Shown: one piece after another, positions 45,767 through 56,949 of the stretch | How the letters are laid out: every line of letters starts with the position of its first letter | Numbering within the stretch: position 1 is the first letter of the stretch | NCBI GenBank assembly: GCA_949126835.1 | Contig: OX421500.1 | Coordinates: forward strand, 20,063,167 to 20,127,166 | Origin: Anisus vortex | Lineage: Eukaryota > Mollusca > Gastropoda > Planorbidae | Reading direction: 5' to 3' | DNA length: 64,000 nucleotides | Position numbers and translations under genes: made by a program | Notes under the pieces: generated by a model | The model's input: only the letters and a program-made list of their open reading frames with translations | What the model was told of the DNA's origin: nothing | Database searches by the model: none

Positions 45767-46392
45767 GTAACCTTGACAGGCAAATGGTCAACCTAATGGC
45801 ATGAAGAAGCTCCTGGTTAAAAAAAGACCCAGGATATCTGAAACATGTAATCGGACAAACGTTACGCTATTGCTAAACGTCTCAACATTTTGCCCTTTAA
45901 GTGTCGGCATCAGCATAGCCCCAGAACACGGGGACTAGCAGCCCGGGTCCTCGTATCGTTCTTGTTACTTCCCTGGAAGTTCCTGTCTGAGGTGCAGGGT
46001 GAGTGCCATTCAAAGCTTGCCAACTGGTATTGGGTGCCTTCAAAACCTAACTTACGGTTGACTCCTGCCAGGGTAAGGCTACTCAGGGGACCAGCGTGTG
46101 CCTGCTCTATCCCGCGGTGTTTGTGGGACTTTATTGCTTTACCAGATTTCTGTAGATATTTTATTAGATATAATATTAAATATAATATTAAAACGTTCGC
46201 CCCCTATCCAACGCCCCCCCCCCCCCTCCCCTTTAACAAAAAAAAGGAGGCATTTTAAAATTTCATCACAAAAGATTATGTTTAAACAAATTCCAGACCT
46301 TAACAAAGTGTCTGGAAAAACTATAAAAAGAAAGTAATATATACTAAATAATGTCATCAAATATAACAGAATAAATCTAACATTATTTGCAG

Positions 46393-46523
46393 AAATTGCA
46401 GTAAAGATCTATGAGCAAATAAACAGCCCGTCCACAGTACTGAATGAACTTATTAAGTCAATATGGGATCAAAATAACTACTTATGCTACTTTTTTAGTA
46501 TTAACAGCGAGAAGCTAAGCACG
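46393..46523 (+). CDS. ARM-repeat paralog B, coding exon 2
   Basis: 131-nt exon between acceptor TTATTTGCAG and donor ACG|GTAAGA. Two bases complete the split codon of exon 1, then the protein reads IAVKIYEQINSPSTVLNELI and ends NSEKLST in phase 0. Exon 2 of paralog A has the same length and phases and aligns well (IAVKVFKQI..., NSEQLCR). The lack of any long open frame makes it easy to miss; identification rests on the paralog match. It is separated from exon 1 by 17,891 bp of largely transposon-derived intron. Confidence 0.85.
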
Positions 46524-46856
46524 GTAAGAGGTTTGTTTCGATTAGATAATTATTCACTGGAAAAAGGCTCGGATAAAGCTCTGGCCAAATCATTATTGTC
46601 CTAATGTGCATATGAATAATGTAGGCTATATAAATTGTCTTATTGTTGTTGTTGTTTCAATGATTTACTTCAAATTTACTTAATCTTAAGCTTTATGTCT
46701 CTATTAGTGTATACATACAATTTTTATGTTTTTGTTTTCAGCTATCATATTTATTTTCGTGCATTGCAAACATATTTTCACTTGCTAAAACGTATCATAT
46801 AAATTACAGTATCAGGTAGACCGATCTTCGTTCAGTAATAAAAAGGAGGCGCTTGT
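46524..46856 (+). other. Start of intron 2, nothing recognised
   Basis: AT-rich. Contains CAGGTAGACCGATCTTCG and AAAAGGAGGCGCTTG at 46812-46855, related to motifs at about 13020 and 18190-18230. Confidence 0.4.
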
Positions 46857-46864
46857 ATTCTAAA

Positions 46865-47824
46865 TAGGGATTTTAAACGAAAACCGGAATACCGGATTCC
46901 GGTTTTGAATCTGAAAACCGGTTTTGATTTTTAAAACCGGATTTCGGTTTGTTGGTTGGAAGGTAATCATTTCTTCAAGTAGCACACCCTTTATTTTATT
47001 TTTTTATTCGTTCTGATGGAGATATTAAAAAAAAAAAAAGTTGGATTCACGCAAAACTATTCTTGAAATGCTTTGCTAATACTATTTAGTCTTAGATACT
47101 GTGTTTCTTTTATTTTTCTCCAAATACTAACTATGGCTTGCGATAAAAACAACATCAAACCAAATGTCGGCTCATCGTTTAGATGTGCGCTACTATTTGA
47201 TGTGCCTCAAGTGCGACAGGGATTGCCCCTCCCGGGTTGGTCTACACAGCCATTCTCGGCGGTGCAGTTGGATACCTCACCCATGAAGCTACACCATCGT
47301 CTCTCGAGACGGACGGGTGCCGACGACGACTCTTTGATGTACGCAATGGAGAGAGCAAACTAGTTTTGTCCTGTGATCCTGAACAATTCGGCTAGACACC
47401 GCGTCTATGCTTTATTATTAACGGCAGCATTAAATACACATTCTTTTGACTTTTGATTGGTGCTACGTGATCCTATTCAATACATTATTTTACAAGTCTA
47501 AGTCCACGGTGCACAAATTATCACTATTGAAAGCTATTATCGGTTTTAATCAAATAGCCCATATTTTTTTTTCTAAAGAATGTTATGGTAAAGTGTACAG
47601 AATCATAATGTATTCACACAAATCAACCACTTAAATGCTATGCAAACACTTATTAAGTTTGAAATATTTTTCAAATACACCTACAAAACTACGCTCATTT
47701 GTCTTTTCCGGCCTGTGACTTGTGACATTGCGGAGGGGGGGGGGGAGGAATCGAAATCCGGTTTTAAACCGGTTTTATAGAACCGAAAACCGGTTTTGAA
47801 AACAAACCGGTTTTAACATCCCTA
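46865..47824. mobile_element. 960-bp non-autonomous hAT element with CCGG subterminal repeats
   Basis: Ends TAGGGATTTTAAA (left) and TTTAACATCCCTA (right) are inverted repeats. They are flanked by a perfect 8-bp target duplication ATTCTAAA at 46857-46864 and 47825-47832. Both subterminal regions are packed with AACCGGTTTT/AAACCGG palindromic motifs (46875-46945 and 47755-47815), a pattern expected of transposase-binding sites. The internal frame at 47073-47363 has no hAT transposase motif. A G9-10 run is at about 47738. Lies in intron 2 of ARM paralog B. Confidence 0.88.
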
Positions 47825-47832
47825 ATTCTAAA

Positions 47833-48613
47833 CCAAAAAATGCATTTGTATTTTTTCCAGCTTCTACAAATTTACACATAAAAGATTTGTATTGTACCGT
47901 GTTCAATTTTACTTGTGCCCATTAGACCTGTAGGCCTATACTTTATAATTGTATTCCAACTTCTAACTACAACTAAACTTTTCTTACAAATATTGATTTA
48001 AAATTCTCCACCCAACCAATATTATAGGTGTGATTGACATCATCTCTCTGGAAGAAGATATAATTTTAAACGCACCGATCTTTGACTCTAGACAAAAAAG
48101 CATCCTTGACTTAATTATTTCATTATTTATCTATATTTACTTAATATGGTATTTATATGCAAAAATGTATAGGCATACACGAATGCACAGGTCTGTCTGG
48201 TTCGATGGTCTGTATCTTGCCACCTGCCCCACGTTTGTAAAATATCCCAGAGAGATCTGAAAGTCTCCGACACCCACTGAAGGACTTTTAGATGTCTTAA
48301 AACTTAAGAAAAAAAAAGTAGGCTTCATGACGCCTGTAATTTAGCAAAAAACATTTAAAGGAAAGCCAGTCTGAAATAAAACACTGGTATGATTAATATA
48401 CCAAGGCTATGGATTTCAGATATTTTTGTCAAGCCCGCCAGGAATGCTCCCCTCCCTAATTATGGTTCGGAAACTTGATCTGTTATTGTTATGTATGCTG
48501 GCCATTGATATTCCCCCTCACCCCATTCTGTGTCTTTGAAGGGAACTGTTCAATTTTGGCCAATTCATATGTTCAATTTGGTCACGTGTTTAAAATGTCC
48601 AACCATAATTTAT

Positions 48614-48616
<3 letters not shown>
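47833..48616. other. AT-rich intron sequence, nothing recognised
   Basis: No coding or repeat signature beyond short A runs. Confidence 0.35.
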
Positions 48617-48645
<29 letters not shown>

Positions 48646-49560
48646 TACATTTGTATAGCGCTACCAACAAACATAATGCAAGCTCAGAGCGCATTTAACA
48701 TAACAACTAAGAACACGGATACCATCTATAGGCCAAGACATACAAAACTAAATAATGTTTCAAAACTTTACAAACATAGGACAAATCAAACAATTAAAAC
48801 AAACAAAAATGGCCGACATAACATATAAGTAAAACAGTGGGGCTCTAAAGCATGTTAACTAAGATAAATATTGAAATAATGAGTTTTTAAGTTCCTTTTG
48901 AAGGTATCAATGGAGATTATTTGCCTCAGTTTAATGGGAAGTAGATCCACACTTTCGAACCGGATGTTGAGAAGGCTCTAAGGCCAACGGTCTTCAGAGA
49001 GAAGCGGGGCACTTCCAGAAGCGAGGAGTTGGCAGAACGAAGTGTTCTTTTAGGGACATACGGTTTAGTTAGTTCCTTGAGATAGGATGGCATCTCATTA
49101 TTATAAAGGCACTGGTGGCAAAGTAGCGCAACTTTATATTCGATTCTGGCTTTCACAGGGAGCCAATGGAGCTGACGCAGGAGAATTGTCACAGAATCTC
49201 GCCTTGACTTACGCATGACTAGGCGAGCGGCACAGTCTTGCATACGCTGAGGTTTGGCGACCTTATCGTCAGGTATCCCGATTAGTAGAGTATTACAGTA
49301 GTCGAGGCGCGAGAGTATAAAGGCAGCGGCAAGTTTCTTTGCTGACTCAAGTGACAAATAGGGCCGTATCTGACCAAGTCTACACAGCTGTAAATAAAGG
49401 CATCTGCATAGATTTCTAATGTGGGCGTCGAAAGACAACTGTGAATCGAGGATGACACTCTGGTTTTTTACGTCGCCTGCATAGGGGATATGGTAGTTTA
49501 AGACCACCAATAATTCCGTCCTCAACTTTGGCTATTTTACTCATGGTCAAGCGTATCAAA
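48617..49560 (-). mobile_element. CR1/L2-type LINE, RT C-terminus and 3' end (minus)
   Basis: A minus-strand open frame of 199 residues (48926-49525) reads VILDSQLSFDAHIRNLCR, AAAFILSRLDYCNTLLIGIP, QRMQDCAARLVMRKSRRDSV, LLRQLHWLPVKARIEYKVAL and RAFSTSGSKVW. The tail has GCGCTATACAAATG and (ATT)n (48619-48649 on the plus strand). Truncated at the 5' side near 49560. It is the longest intact L2-type frame here, so comparatively young. Lies in intron 2 of ARM paralog B. Confidence 0.88.
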
Positions 49561-51268
49561 TGCAGTATTACATAATCCACGTATCCGTTATGTCTTCACT
49601 AGCGCCATCCCTTCTTCGTGTTTTAACTGTATTCGGCTACAATGTAACTCATACACCTTGTTTTATTTATAAAAAAAACAATACTTCTTATATCTACTAG
49701 TGGGTCGAATTGACACATATAGCTTTTAATTGCATTGGTCAATGATTATTTAGAAATAGCTTTTAAAATTCATTTGATAATGATGGTGGCTAGAATAAAA
49801 ATACTCTATTTATAACAAAGTTCCCAAAAATGCAAAAGAATGAATACTTTTTAAAATTTTGATAACCAAAATATTAAGAACAATAAAGTATTTATAATTG
49901 AGCACTAGATATGTATAAGACTATGGTACTGATATGTTTTCTTTTTTTTTATGTGAACTGCCGTACGCAAATAGAGCACTTGACACAAGTAGTAGATGTT
50001 TTCTTGTCTAACTTCACCTAGCGTACCAATGAAGAATCTCTATTGCCCTGCTCATAGATAGTATGCAAGACTTCTACTGAGCAAAAAGTCGGGATAACAC
50101 ACTGAACGCTTTTTTTTTTGTTTAACTAATGTTGTATGTATACATAGATTTCTAGTTAAAAAGCTAAAAAAAACTCAATAAAAAGAAAAAATATTTAGGT
50201 TAAAGTCATTATAAATAACGATGAAATGGGAGTGAGGAAAACCAAGGGTGGGCGTAGGGCATAGGTGTCACGGTAGGCCTGTTGATGCCATGAGGTATTT
50301 CCCTTCCCTCTATACCGATTTTTTACTATTGGCAACACAATCTATATTATTTTCCGATATATGTTAATGGTATAGTGAAAAAGTGTGTTTATCTGTCACT
50401 ATGATTAACTCTCCGTATGTTTAAGTGTCGTGTGATTAAGTGTCCGTATGTTTATCTGTCGTGTGGTTAAGTGTCTATGTTTAAGTGTCGCATGTTTATC
50501 TGTCGCATGTTTAAATGTCGGGTAACCATGAAAACACAATACATATTCCATATAGCGAGGTTTATCTTAGCAAGACAAATGGAAGAATCTGAAGAAAAAC
50601 TGTGGGCTAATCTTAAATAGTGGGAGAGAGTGGGCGGATATTCTCGTTATCGCAAATACTTTAAGACGATGCTAGAATTGGATGAACTAATTAATATTTA
50701 AAACGTAAATATTCAATATCTTTTGGTAATCGAATTCGTTAAATCACCGATATCGAAATAGTCCGTACGCTTTCCTGCCAATTTGTTGAAGGGACCCGTT
50801 TTTTTTTAAATTAATAAACTCCTTCCGGCAAATTCGTAATTCGTTTTTAACTATCAATAGACAATTAAGAATATTTTAATTATTATGGAACTGCGTTTCC
50901 TTACAGTACATACCACATACTTTCTTTGTTAATACTGGACACAATGACATGAAATTTGCCAAGAATATACTTTGTGTTACTGCTATGAACACTGTCAAGG
51001 TTTTACATTTTGTTAATGAAAGTATTGGTGAAAGAATTCGTTTCGTTCAAAAATGAAAAAAATAAATTATTTGTTTCATTTTGAAATTGTTGAAGCCAAC
51101 TATATATAAATAATATGGCGTTGAAAATAGTTTTATGACGTCATCAAACTTAGAGCATGAACTATTGAATGATGGGGAAAATTTCATTCAGCTTTAAATT
51201 GCCGGAAATAAGTGTCATAATATACCATCAACATATATAATTACCGTGAGTTTGTTTATATGTTTGTT

Positions 51269-51301
<33 letters not shown>

Positions 51302-51448
51302 GTTTGTTCGCTATAGGCTCCTAAGCCGTTTGACTATTCGGGCCAAAAATTAAATGTATAAATTGGAAACGTCCTCCAAAAGATAATTTTATTTTATCAC
51401 TTATAATCATAAATGTGTTGATTTAAAAAATCCAAAATGTCATATCCA
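49561..51448. other. AT-rich intron sequence with degenerate repeat
   Basis: 50395-50523 holds a degenerate tandem motif (variants of GTTTAAGTGTCG and GTTTATCTGTCG). A (TA) run lies at about 51271-51292. Nothing else recognised. Confidence 0.45.
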
Positions 51449-53085
51449 TCTATGCAAATAAATATAACGGTACATAGCAAATGGCCATTTCCGTTCATTT
51501 ACTATATTGAACGCGACATTCACTATGTTGAACGCGAGGGTCTTTCCGGGTTTTCCCAATTCTACTGTTGTTTTTTTAATGTGGCGAGACCTTTTTTAAA
51601 AGCTACGCACTGCAATTTGGCTTAGAGAGTTTCAATGGTTTACTTTAAACAAAATACTAGCGTATGACGTAATGTCTATGAAATTATTTTTTCATTATTG
51701 ATGTTTGCATTATCCTTTTAAGTAAAAGTAACCAAATGTTTTAATTATTTAATGGATTTACGTTGTTATTGGAGAATATCCTTTAAAAGGCGACTTTATA
51801 CACCCTATAAATTAAATGATACGAATTATAAAAAAACAAGTTAGGCTTATAAATGATTACTTTCAAATACCGGGTACCATAAGATTGACAGCAACAATAT
51901 AAAATAAAAACTAAATACCGAAAGAAACATTATCAATACTGTTTTATTGATACAATAAGCAAGAACAAAAATTAAATACCGAAAAAATCTTTCTCACTTT
52001 AGTTTTTATTTCATTGAAATATTATTTTCTATTTTTTTTAAATATTTTTTACCTTTTTTATTGTTTTGTATTTATGTTTTTTTTCTTTCAGATTGTATAT
52101 TATTTTTAATTTAATATAATTAATAACAAGTCAAGTCAACACAACTGTTCGCTACATTTTAATATCGAATTTAAAAGTCTCTTTAAAAAACCCGGACTAG
52201 CCTTTCGGCTCTTGTGTCAAGGGCGTAACGCTTAGGATTGAGCAATCTCTGTCCAGGCCCCAGCCACCCAACGACACGCCCAAGGCGTGGCGTGCCGTGT
52301 AACGGGGAAGGTTTCCGCAGCCCAGCGATCGTTCACTGCGGTTCCCCTAAGGATCATTATCGTAGTGGCTCGCCCGTATACCTGCACTGTCACCCGGTAG
52401 CACAAATCCTATACTATAGGTACATGCATCCAGGCACCGGGTGGTTCTCGAGACGGGATTGCAGCGTCCATTGCTTCCTCCCCCTGTGCCCCATGCGTTC
52501 GCCCGCCAGTGTATTCTTAATGGGAATGTATCGGCGGTTTACACACTACGCCAGTCCTTGAGGCCACAATTCTTATGCATATGTCAGGTTCAGGTCGACC
52601 AGAAACAAAAAAAAAATAACAAAAACTAAATACCGAAAGAAACATTCTCAACACTGTTTTATTAATACAATAAGCAAGAACAAAAATTAAATACCGAAAA
52701 AATCGTTATCACTTTAGTTTGTATTGTATTGAAATATTATTTTCTACGCTTTTTTTTATTATTTACCTTTTATTGTTTGGTATTGTGGTTTTTTTTTCTT
52801 TTAGATAGTATATTATTGTTAATTTAATAGGCTATTTTTAATAACAAGTCAAGTCAACACAACTGTTTGCTACGTTATAATATCAGACGCTTGACAATAA
52901 CAATTATTATGCATATGCCAGGGTCAGAAACAATTAAAAAGAACAAAAACTAAATGCCGAAAAGAAACGTTCATTTTAATAGTCTCTTTTCTTTCTCTCT
53001 TAACATTAATATTAACTTAACTTAACTAATATTGTAATATTGTAGTCGTTCGTTTCTCCGTCATTTTGACGGGCATAACCACTAG
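51449..53085 (+). mobile_element. Non-autonomous Helitron, copy B (plus)
   Basis: The 3' end carries hairpin CCGTCA-TTT-TGACGG (53058-53072), then CTAG at 53082-53085 followed by T. The probable 5' end is TCTATGCAAATAAATATAAC at 51449, preceded by A. The body matches copy A (16510-18151) in inverse orientation. Internally one section is present twice: TTAAATACCGAAAAAATC.TT lies near 51975 and again near 52687. The first repeat unit is interrupted by R1 copy 3. No coding frame. Lies in intron 2 of ARM paralog B, ending 143 bp before exon 3. Confidence 0.78.
52186..52585 (+). repeat. R1 copy 3 (fragment, inside Helitron B)
   Basis: GC-rich block: GGACTAGCCTTTCGGCTCTT, AAGGCGTGGCG, CCTGCACTGTCACCCGGTAG. 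It matches the left part of R1 copy 2. The flanking Helitron sequence resumes at ATTCTTATGCATATG, as in copy A (CATATGCATATG region near 17403). The short open frames here have no known domain. Confidence 0.65.
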
Positions 53086-53228
53086 TTTATTCAAATAAAA
53101 ATTGAAAATGAGTTTATCCCGTTCAGATAATCGGGCACTTATATGCTAGTATAAAATAAATGTAATGTGTTAGATACGATAGTATGTCACATAAATACAT
53201 GTACTTTTTTTAAATTGAACATGTCAAG

Positions 53229-53312
53229 TGTCTTGGTGACGCTGGTGCTATAGAACAGATCATAGAGGGGATGAAATTCATTTCCCACATGGGAATCAAG
53301 AATAATCAGGAA
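53229..53312 (+). CDS. ARM-repeat paralog B, coding exon 3
   Basis: 84 nt, phase 0 to 0, between CATGTCAAG and GAA|GTAAGT. Translates to CLGDAGAIEQIIEGMKFISH and then MGIKNNQE. LGDAGAIEQIIEGM is a typical start of an ARM repeat helix. It joins in frame to exon 2 and exon 4. Confidence 0.82.
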
Positions 53313-53688
53313 GTAAGTTCATTTGTCAATATTTTATGTGTTTTATGTTACTTCAATAAGGTTTTCTTTAGTCTCACAAAAAAAATAATCTTAAACAACT
53401 TATCTGTAACAGTTACGTTATCTCAAATAAATATGTAGCTTTTTTTTTTTTTTGTTGACAATTTGACTTAAAAATGACTAACAATCGGTTGGCAGTCACG
53501 GCAATTCGTTGACCAAAACAAGGCATAACAGCAAAAGCGGTTAGCTAGCGACCGCTCTTTCATTTCAAGTCGTGGCATTGTCCTGACGCTTATGGTCTGC
53601 ACAAAGGTGTTTTTCTATCCCAAAGTCAGTCCGACTTATTGTTGGCTGCGGTTTTTCAATGTGGTATTTTTCTTAATAGACCAAGAAG

Positions 53689-54018
53689 TTAGAGTAGTTT
53701 TTCAATAATTTTTCCTCTTAGGTTTGTATTATGACTTCTCTGTAAAGGGATGTGGGCATTAAAGTCTCCCATAAGTATTATTGAAGGTGAAAGCTGTTTA
53801 ATGAGATCATCGATTTGTGAATATATTATTGTTTTATCTGGTGGAATATAAATTGAGCATAAAGTTATTGGTTTTAATAATGTAAATCTTATAGCCACAT
53901 CTTGAATGCAGGTATTAATTTTTATCTTCCAAAGTATAATATTCGTTGCTATGAAAATGGAAGTACCTCCACAACCTATTTTTTTTAGAATGAATATGGT
54001 GATAAGCGGTTTAGCCAC
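53689..54018 (-). mobile_element. LINE endonuclease fragment (minus)
   Basis: The minus-strand frame reads GCGGTSIFIAT, then ITLCSIYIPPDKTIIYSQID and SIILMGDFNAHIPLQ. GDFNAH is the endonuclease motif of Jockey/CR1-type LINEs. Only this domain is present. Lies in intron 3 of ARM paralog B. Confidence 0.8.
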
Positions 54019-54441
54019 GCAAGTAAAATGATTATGAATTTAATTTTATTTCTTGTAGAAAAATTGCTATAGTAATTGTCTCAGTTATAATGAGTTATAG
54101 TTCTTGAATATTTTGTCCTCTGCAGTCCTATTGTAGAATATTCGTATATTCTGAATTCATATCCAATAATTTTTATTTGTAATATTAAAAAAAAAAATAA
54201 TTTAATTTTGATTATGGAGGGTTTTATAATAATATTAAATTGTGCTTGATGTGACAAATGTCTATTTTTTGAAAATGTGACATGTTTGTTCTATAATTAT
54301 CTGTAAAATTTCTGAGCATTTTTATCCTATACGATTGAATTTTTATATTGGTAATTTATTTCATTCTATAATTTTTTGTAACAAATCTATATATATACAT
54401 AAATCTATTTCTAACAAATAACTTTTCGTTTAACTATTCAG

Positions 54442-54537
54442 CACTGGGACACGTTAAACCTCTCAATAGCAATACTCTACAACATTGCCAAATTTACAGA
54501 GAACAGATATCATTTTCAGCAGGCTAAAGCAGTACAG
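54442..54537 (+). CDS. ARM-repeat paralog B, coding exon 4
   Basis: 96 nt, phase 0 to 0, acceptor ACTATTCAG, donor CAG|GTACCT. Translates to HWDTLNLSIAILYNIAKFTE and then NRYHFQQAKAVQ, a clear Armadillo-type helix pair (LNLSIAILYNIA...). Joins exon 3 and exon 5 in frame. Confidence 0.85.
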
Positions 54538-55029
54538 GTACCTATCAATTCATGAATCGGTAATGGCCAATTGAACAGTTTAGCGAATTTTCTCATGTAC
54601 AAGTAGTTTCATACTTTTGCAAAAAAGAGTTTTGTTGGTCGAAAATATTTCTTTCTTTTTTTTTGATGATGTGTCAATGTGATTTAAAAGTTAAAGCCAA
54701 ACTGAGTCATTTTTGTGGCGTAATTGAAATATTTCAAAAGTGCACATGTAATAAATGTATTTAATTTAAAATTATGTTTACGTAAATATGGAAAAGTACC
54801 AAAAGTTGATCGATACACATCCAGATATATCATTTATATCAGATATATCAATATGCATATCCAAACATAGTTTACATGATTTCAAACATTTTTATTTAAG
54901 GGTTAAAAAGTCTTACGCTTTTAAAGAGACTTTAAAAAATCTAATCTGACGTTTGTTGTCATGCCAACTAAAGGACTGTATTGATGAATACGCAACTAAA
55001 ATTGAGATACGCATAGTATATCTGGTCGA

Positions 55030-55465
55030 GTAATCTGCTCACATCACCCGTATACTTCGGGATCTCCACTGGCCCCCCGTGCAGAAGCGAATTGAATAAT
55101 AAGTAAGCTTCTTTCCCTGACATTCAGCTGCTTGAATGGCACTGCAGCTGCTATCTTCAGAACCTTCTTACATAATATGTCACATCAAGAGATCTGCTTT
55201 CAAGTGCACAGTCGTTGCTCAAGGCTCCCAGTCTTATTGGACATAGGAAAAAAACTTTTGAAGTGCGCGCCTTTCAGTTAGTGACGCCAGTATTATGAAA
55301 CAACTTGCCTCTTGCACTAAAGCATACTGAATCCAAGTCATTTAAAAAGAACATATCTGTTTAATTAGACTTGTCTAACTGTGTTCTTGTAATCATGTTA
55401 AAACAGCGCACTGAGCATGCTATTATAGCATGGATAGATGCGCTATAGAAACAGTCATTATTATT
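55030..55465 (+). mobile_element. CR1/L2-type LINE 3' end (plus)
   Basis: Broken frames read HITRILRDLHWPPVQKRIE, LTFSCLNGTAAAI and, near 55265, SARLSVSDASIMKQLASC. The tail is AGCATGGATAGATGCGCTAT plus (ATT)n to about 55465. In intron 4 of ARM paralog B. Confidence 0.75.
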
Positions 55466-56743
55466 ATTATTATGAAAAGGTTATTCCATTATGGTCATGC
55501 AATGCAAAATATGACGTCAGTAGAAGATCACTTGTGTTCTCGTTGTCTTATGAGCTTTACCCCTTTTTTGATTGGTCAGAGTTATCATGGACATGTATTA
55601 GTTGTCCTCCCCATGGTGTGAAGTTAAGAGTTAGTTATAGAGAGACTGTTATTATGACCACTAGAGTGTGCAGAAGGCTTTGTTTTTGGGGGAGTTGTGT
55701 TGTAATTGGCTTTTACCTATAAAGTCTGTGTTTGTAGTCGTTAGTTATTACAGCATGCTTTTGTTGTTTTTGTGTTTATAATAAAGAATGATGTTGATGT
55801 AGCAGTTCAGTTTTATTCACTGTAACATGATTTTTATAGTTGAATGAGTGAATGAAGTTTTTCCCAAAATAAACAAACAGTAGTAACGTGTGCAAAAGAA
55901 GTATGTAAGAAAAACATGATTTTGTATGAGTGATCCAGAGTTGACAAGGGAGAGAATGATAGGGTAAAAGTTTAGTACATTTTGGATTCTTAAGGTAGAA
56001 GGTTGAGTTTATGTAAGTTCTGTTGAACTAGATGTGTCATACTTAAATTGATTCAAGTCTAAGTGTAGACTTTGAATAGTGTTTTAATAAATAAAGAATC
56101 CTATAAGGAGCTCGATAAAGTGCTCAAGATATAATAAGTATATAACTATAAATGAATAATGCTGTTATGAAGATTTTATATACTAATGACAATTTATGCA
56201 CAAGAAGTAATTTTAAACCATGTACTGTGTTCATTGATGTTTATATGTATTAAACTTATCATCTGAATGAAACCAATGTGTACTCAAGTATTCATGTTAC
56301 CGTTGTTCAATAGACAATATTATGCGCCTCTGAAATTATAATAATATAAAGAACAATACAGTAACAGTTGAACTCTAAAGTTACTTTAGATTATTACTTT
56401 TAAAAAAATCAATAAAACAAGTCATACCCAGACTAGACGTAACAAAGCTTACATTTTGGGGGGGGGGGGGGAAATAATTAACGAAGGGTTTAAAAAGTAG
56501 CACGCAGCTTAAAGTAATAGTGACATTTTAGCTTATCTAATACTTAAACATAAAGTAATATAGTAAATCGTCCAATTTTAATTTAGTGAACAAAGAGAGA
56601 GCACTTTAAAGTTCTTTTATAGTTAAACTGTACATTTGAAAACTTATATTGTATAGTTTACATATTAAAAATAATAATATAATATGATTAGACTATATTA
56701 TTTTTATGGCGAATACTTATTCAGCTTTGTACATGTTTTACAG
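55466..56743. other. Intron 4 remainder, nothing recognised
   Basis: AT-rich. A G14 run is at 56458-56471. No other element assigned. Confidence 0.4.
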
Positions 56744-56858
56744 CTCTTGGTGAAACTACAGGATGATGGAATTTTAATTTTAACTGAGGATTTTAAGATG
56801 CTTTTGCTACCTCACATTGTTGATGAAAAAGAATTTGACATAATCGCAGATAAAAATG
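56744..56858 (+). CDS. ARM-repeat paralog B, coding exon 5
   Basis: 115 nt, phase 0 to 1, acceptor TGTTTTACAG, donor AATG|GTATGC. Translates to LLVKLQDDGILILTEDFKML, LLPHIVDEKEFDIIADKN. The split codon is completed by the first two bases of exon 6 (GAC). Confidence 0.85.
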
Positions 56859-56949
56859 GTATGCTGCTTATCATGTCTATTTAAGATATTCTTTAAAGCA
56901 TTTTAACATTTTAAGCCCGATTTAGCATTCAATATATATAATAATAAAT

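Larger units (their letters stand above)
43834..46140 (+). repeat. R1 copy 2, right part, with nested insertions
   Basis: 43834-44000 matches 52250-52410 (CCTGCAATGTCACCCGATAGC against CCTGCACTGTCACCCGGTAG). 44200-44400 and 45010-45920 match R1 copy 1. Interrupted by an inverted-repeat element (44426-45006) and a solo LTR (45246-45766). It is GC-richer than its surroundings. Short minus-strand peptide-like stretches (FFKPYRGRLEGRTWGYAKRK against LFKSYRGRPQGRSRG in copy 1) hint at an old coding part, but no known domain is visible. Confidence 0.7.

Noticed and set aside
47073..47363. Transposase of the hAT element
   Set aside because: The 96-residue frame has no catalytic or dimerisation motif of hAT transposases and is far too short.
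52238..52561. Proline/cysteine-rich 107-residue protein
   Set aside because: It lies wholly within R1 copy 3, and the matching R1 copy 2 does not keep the frame.
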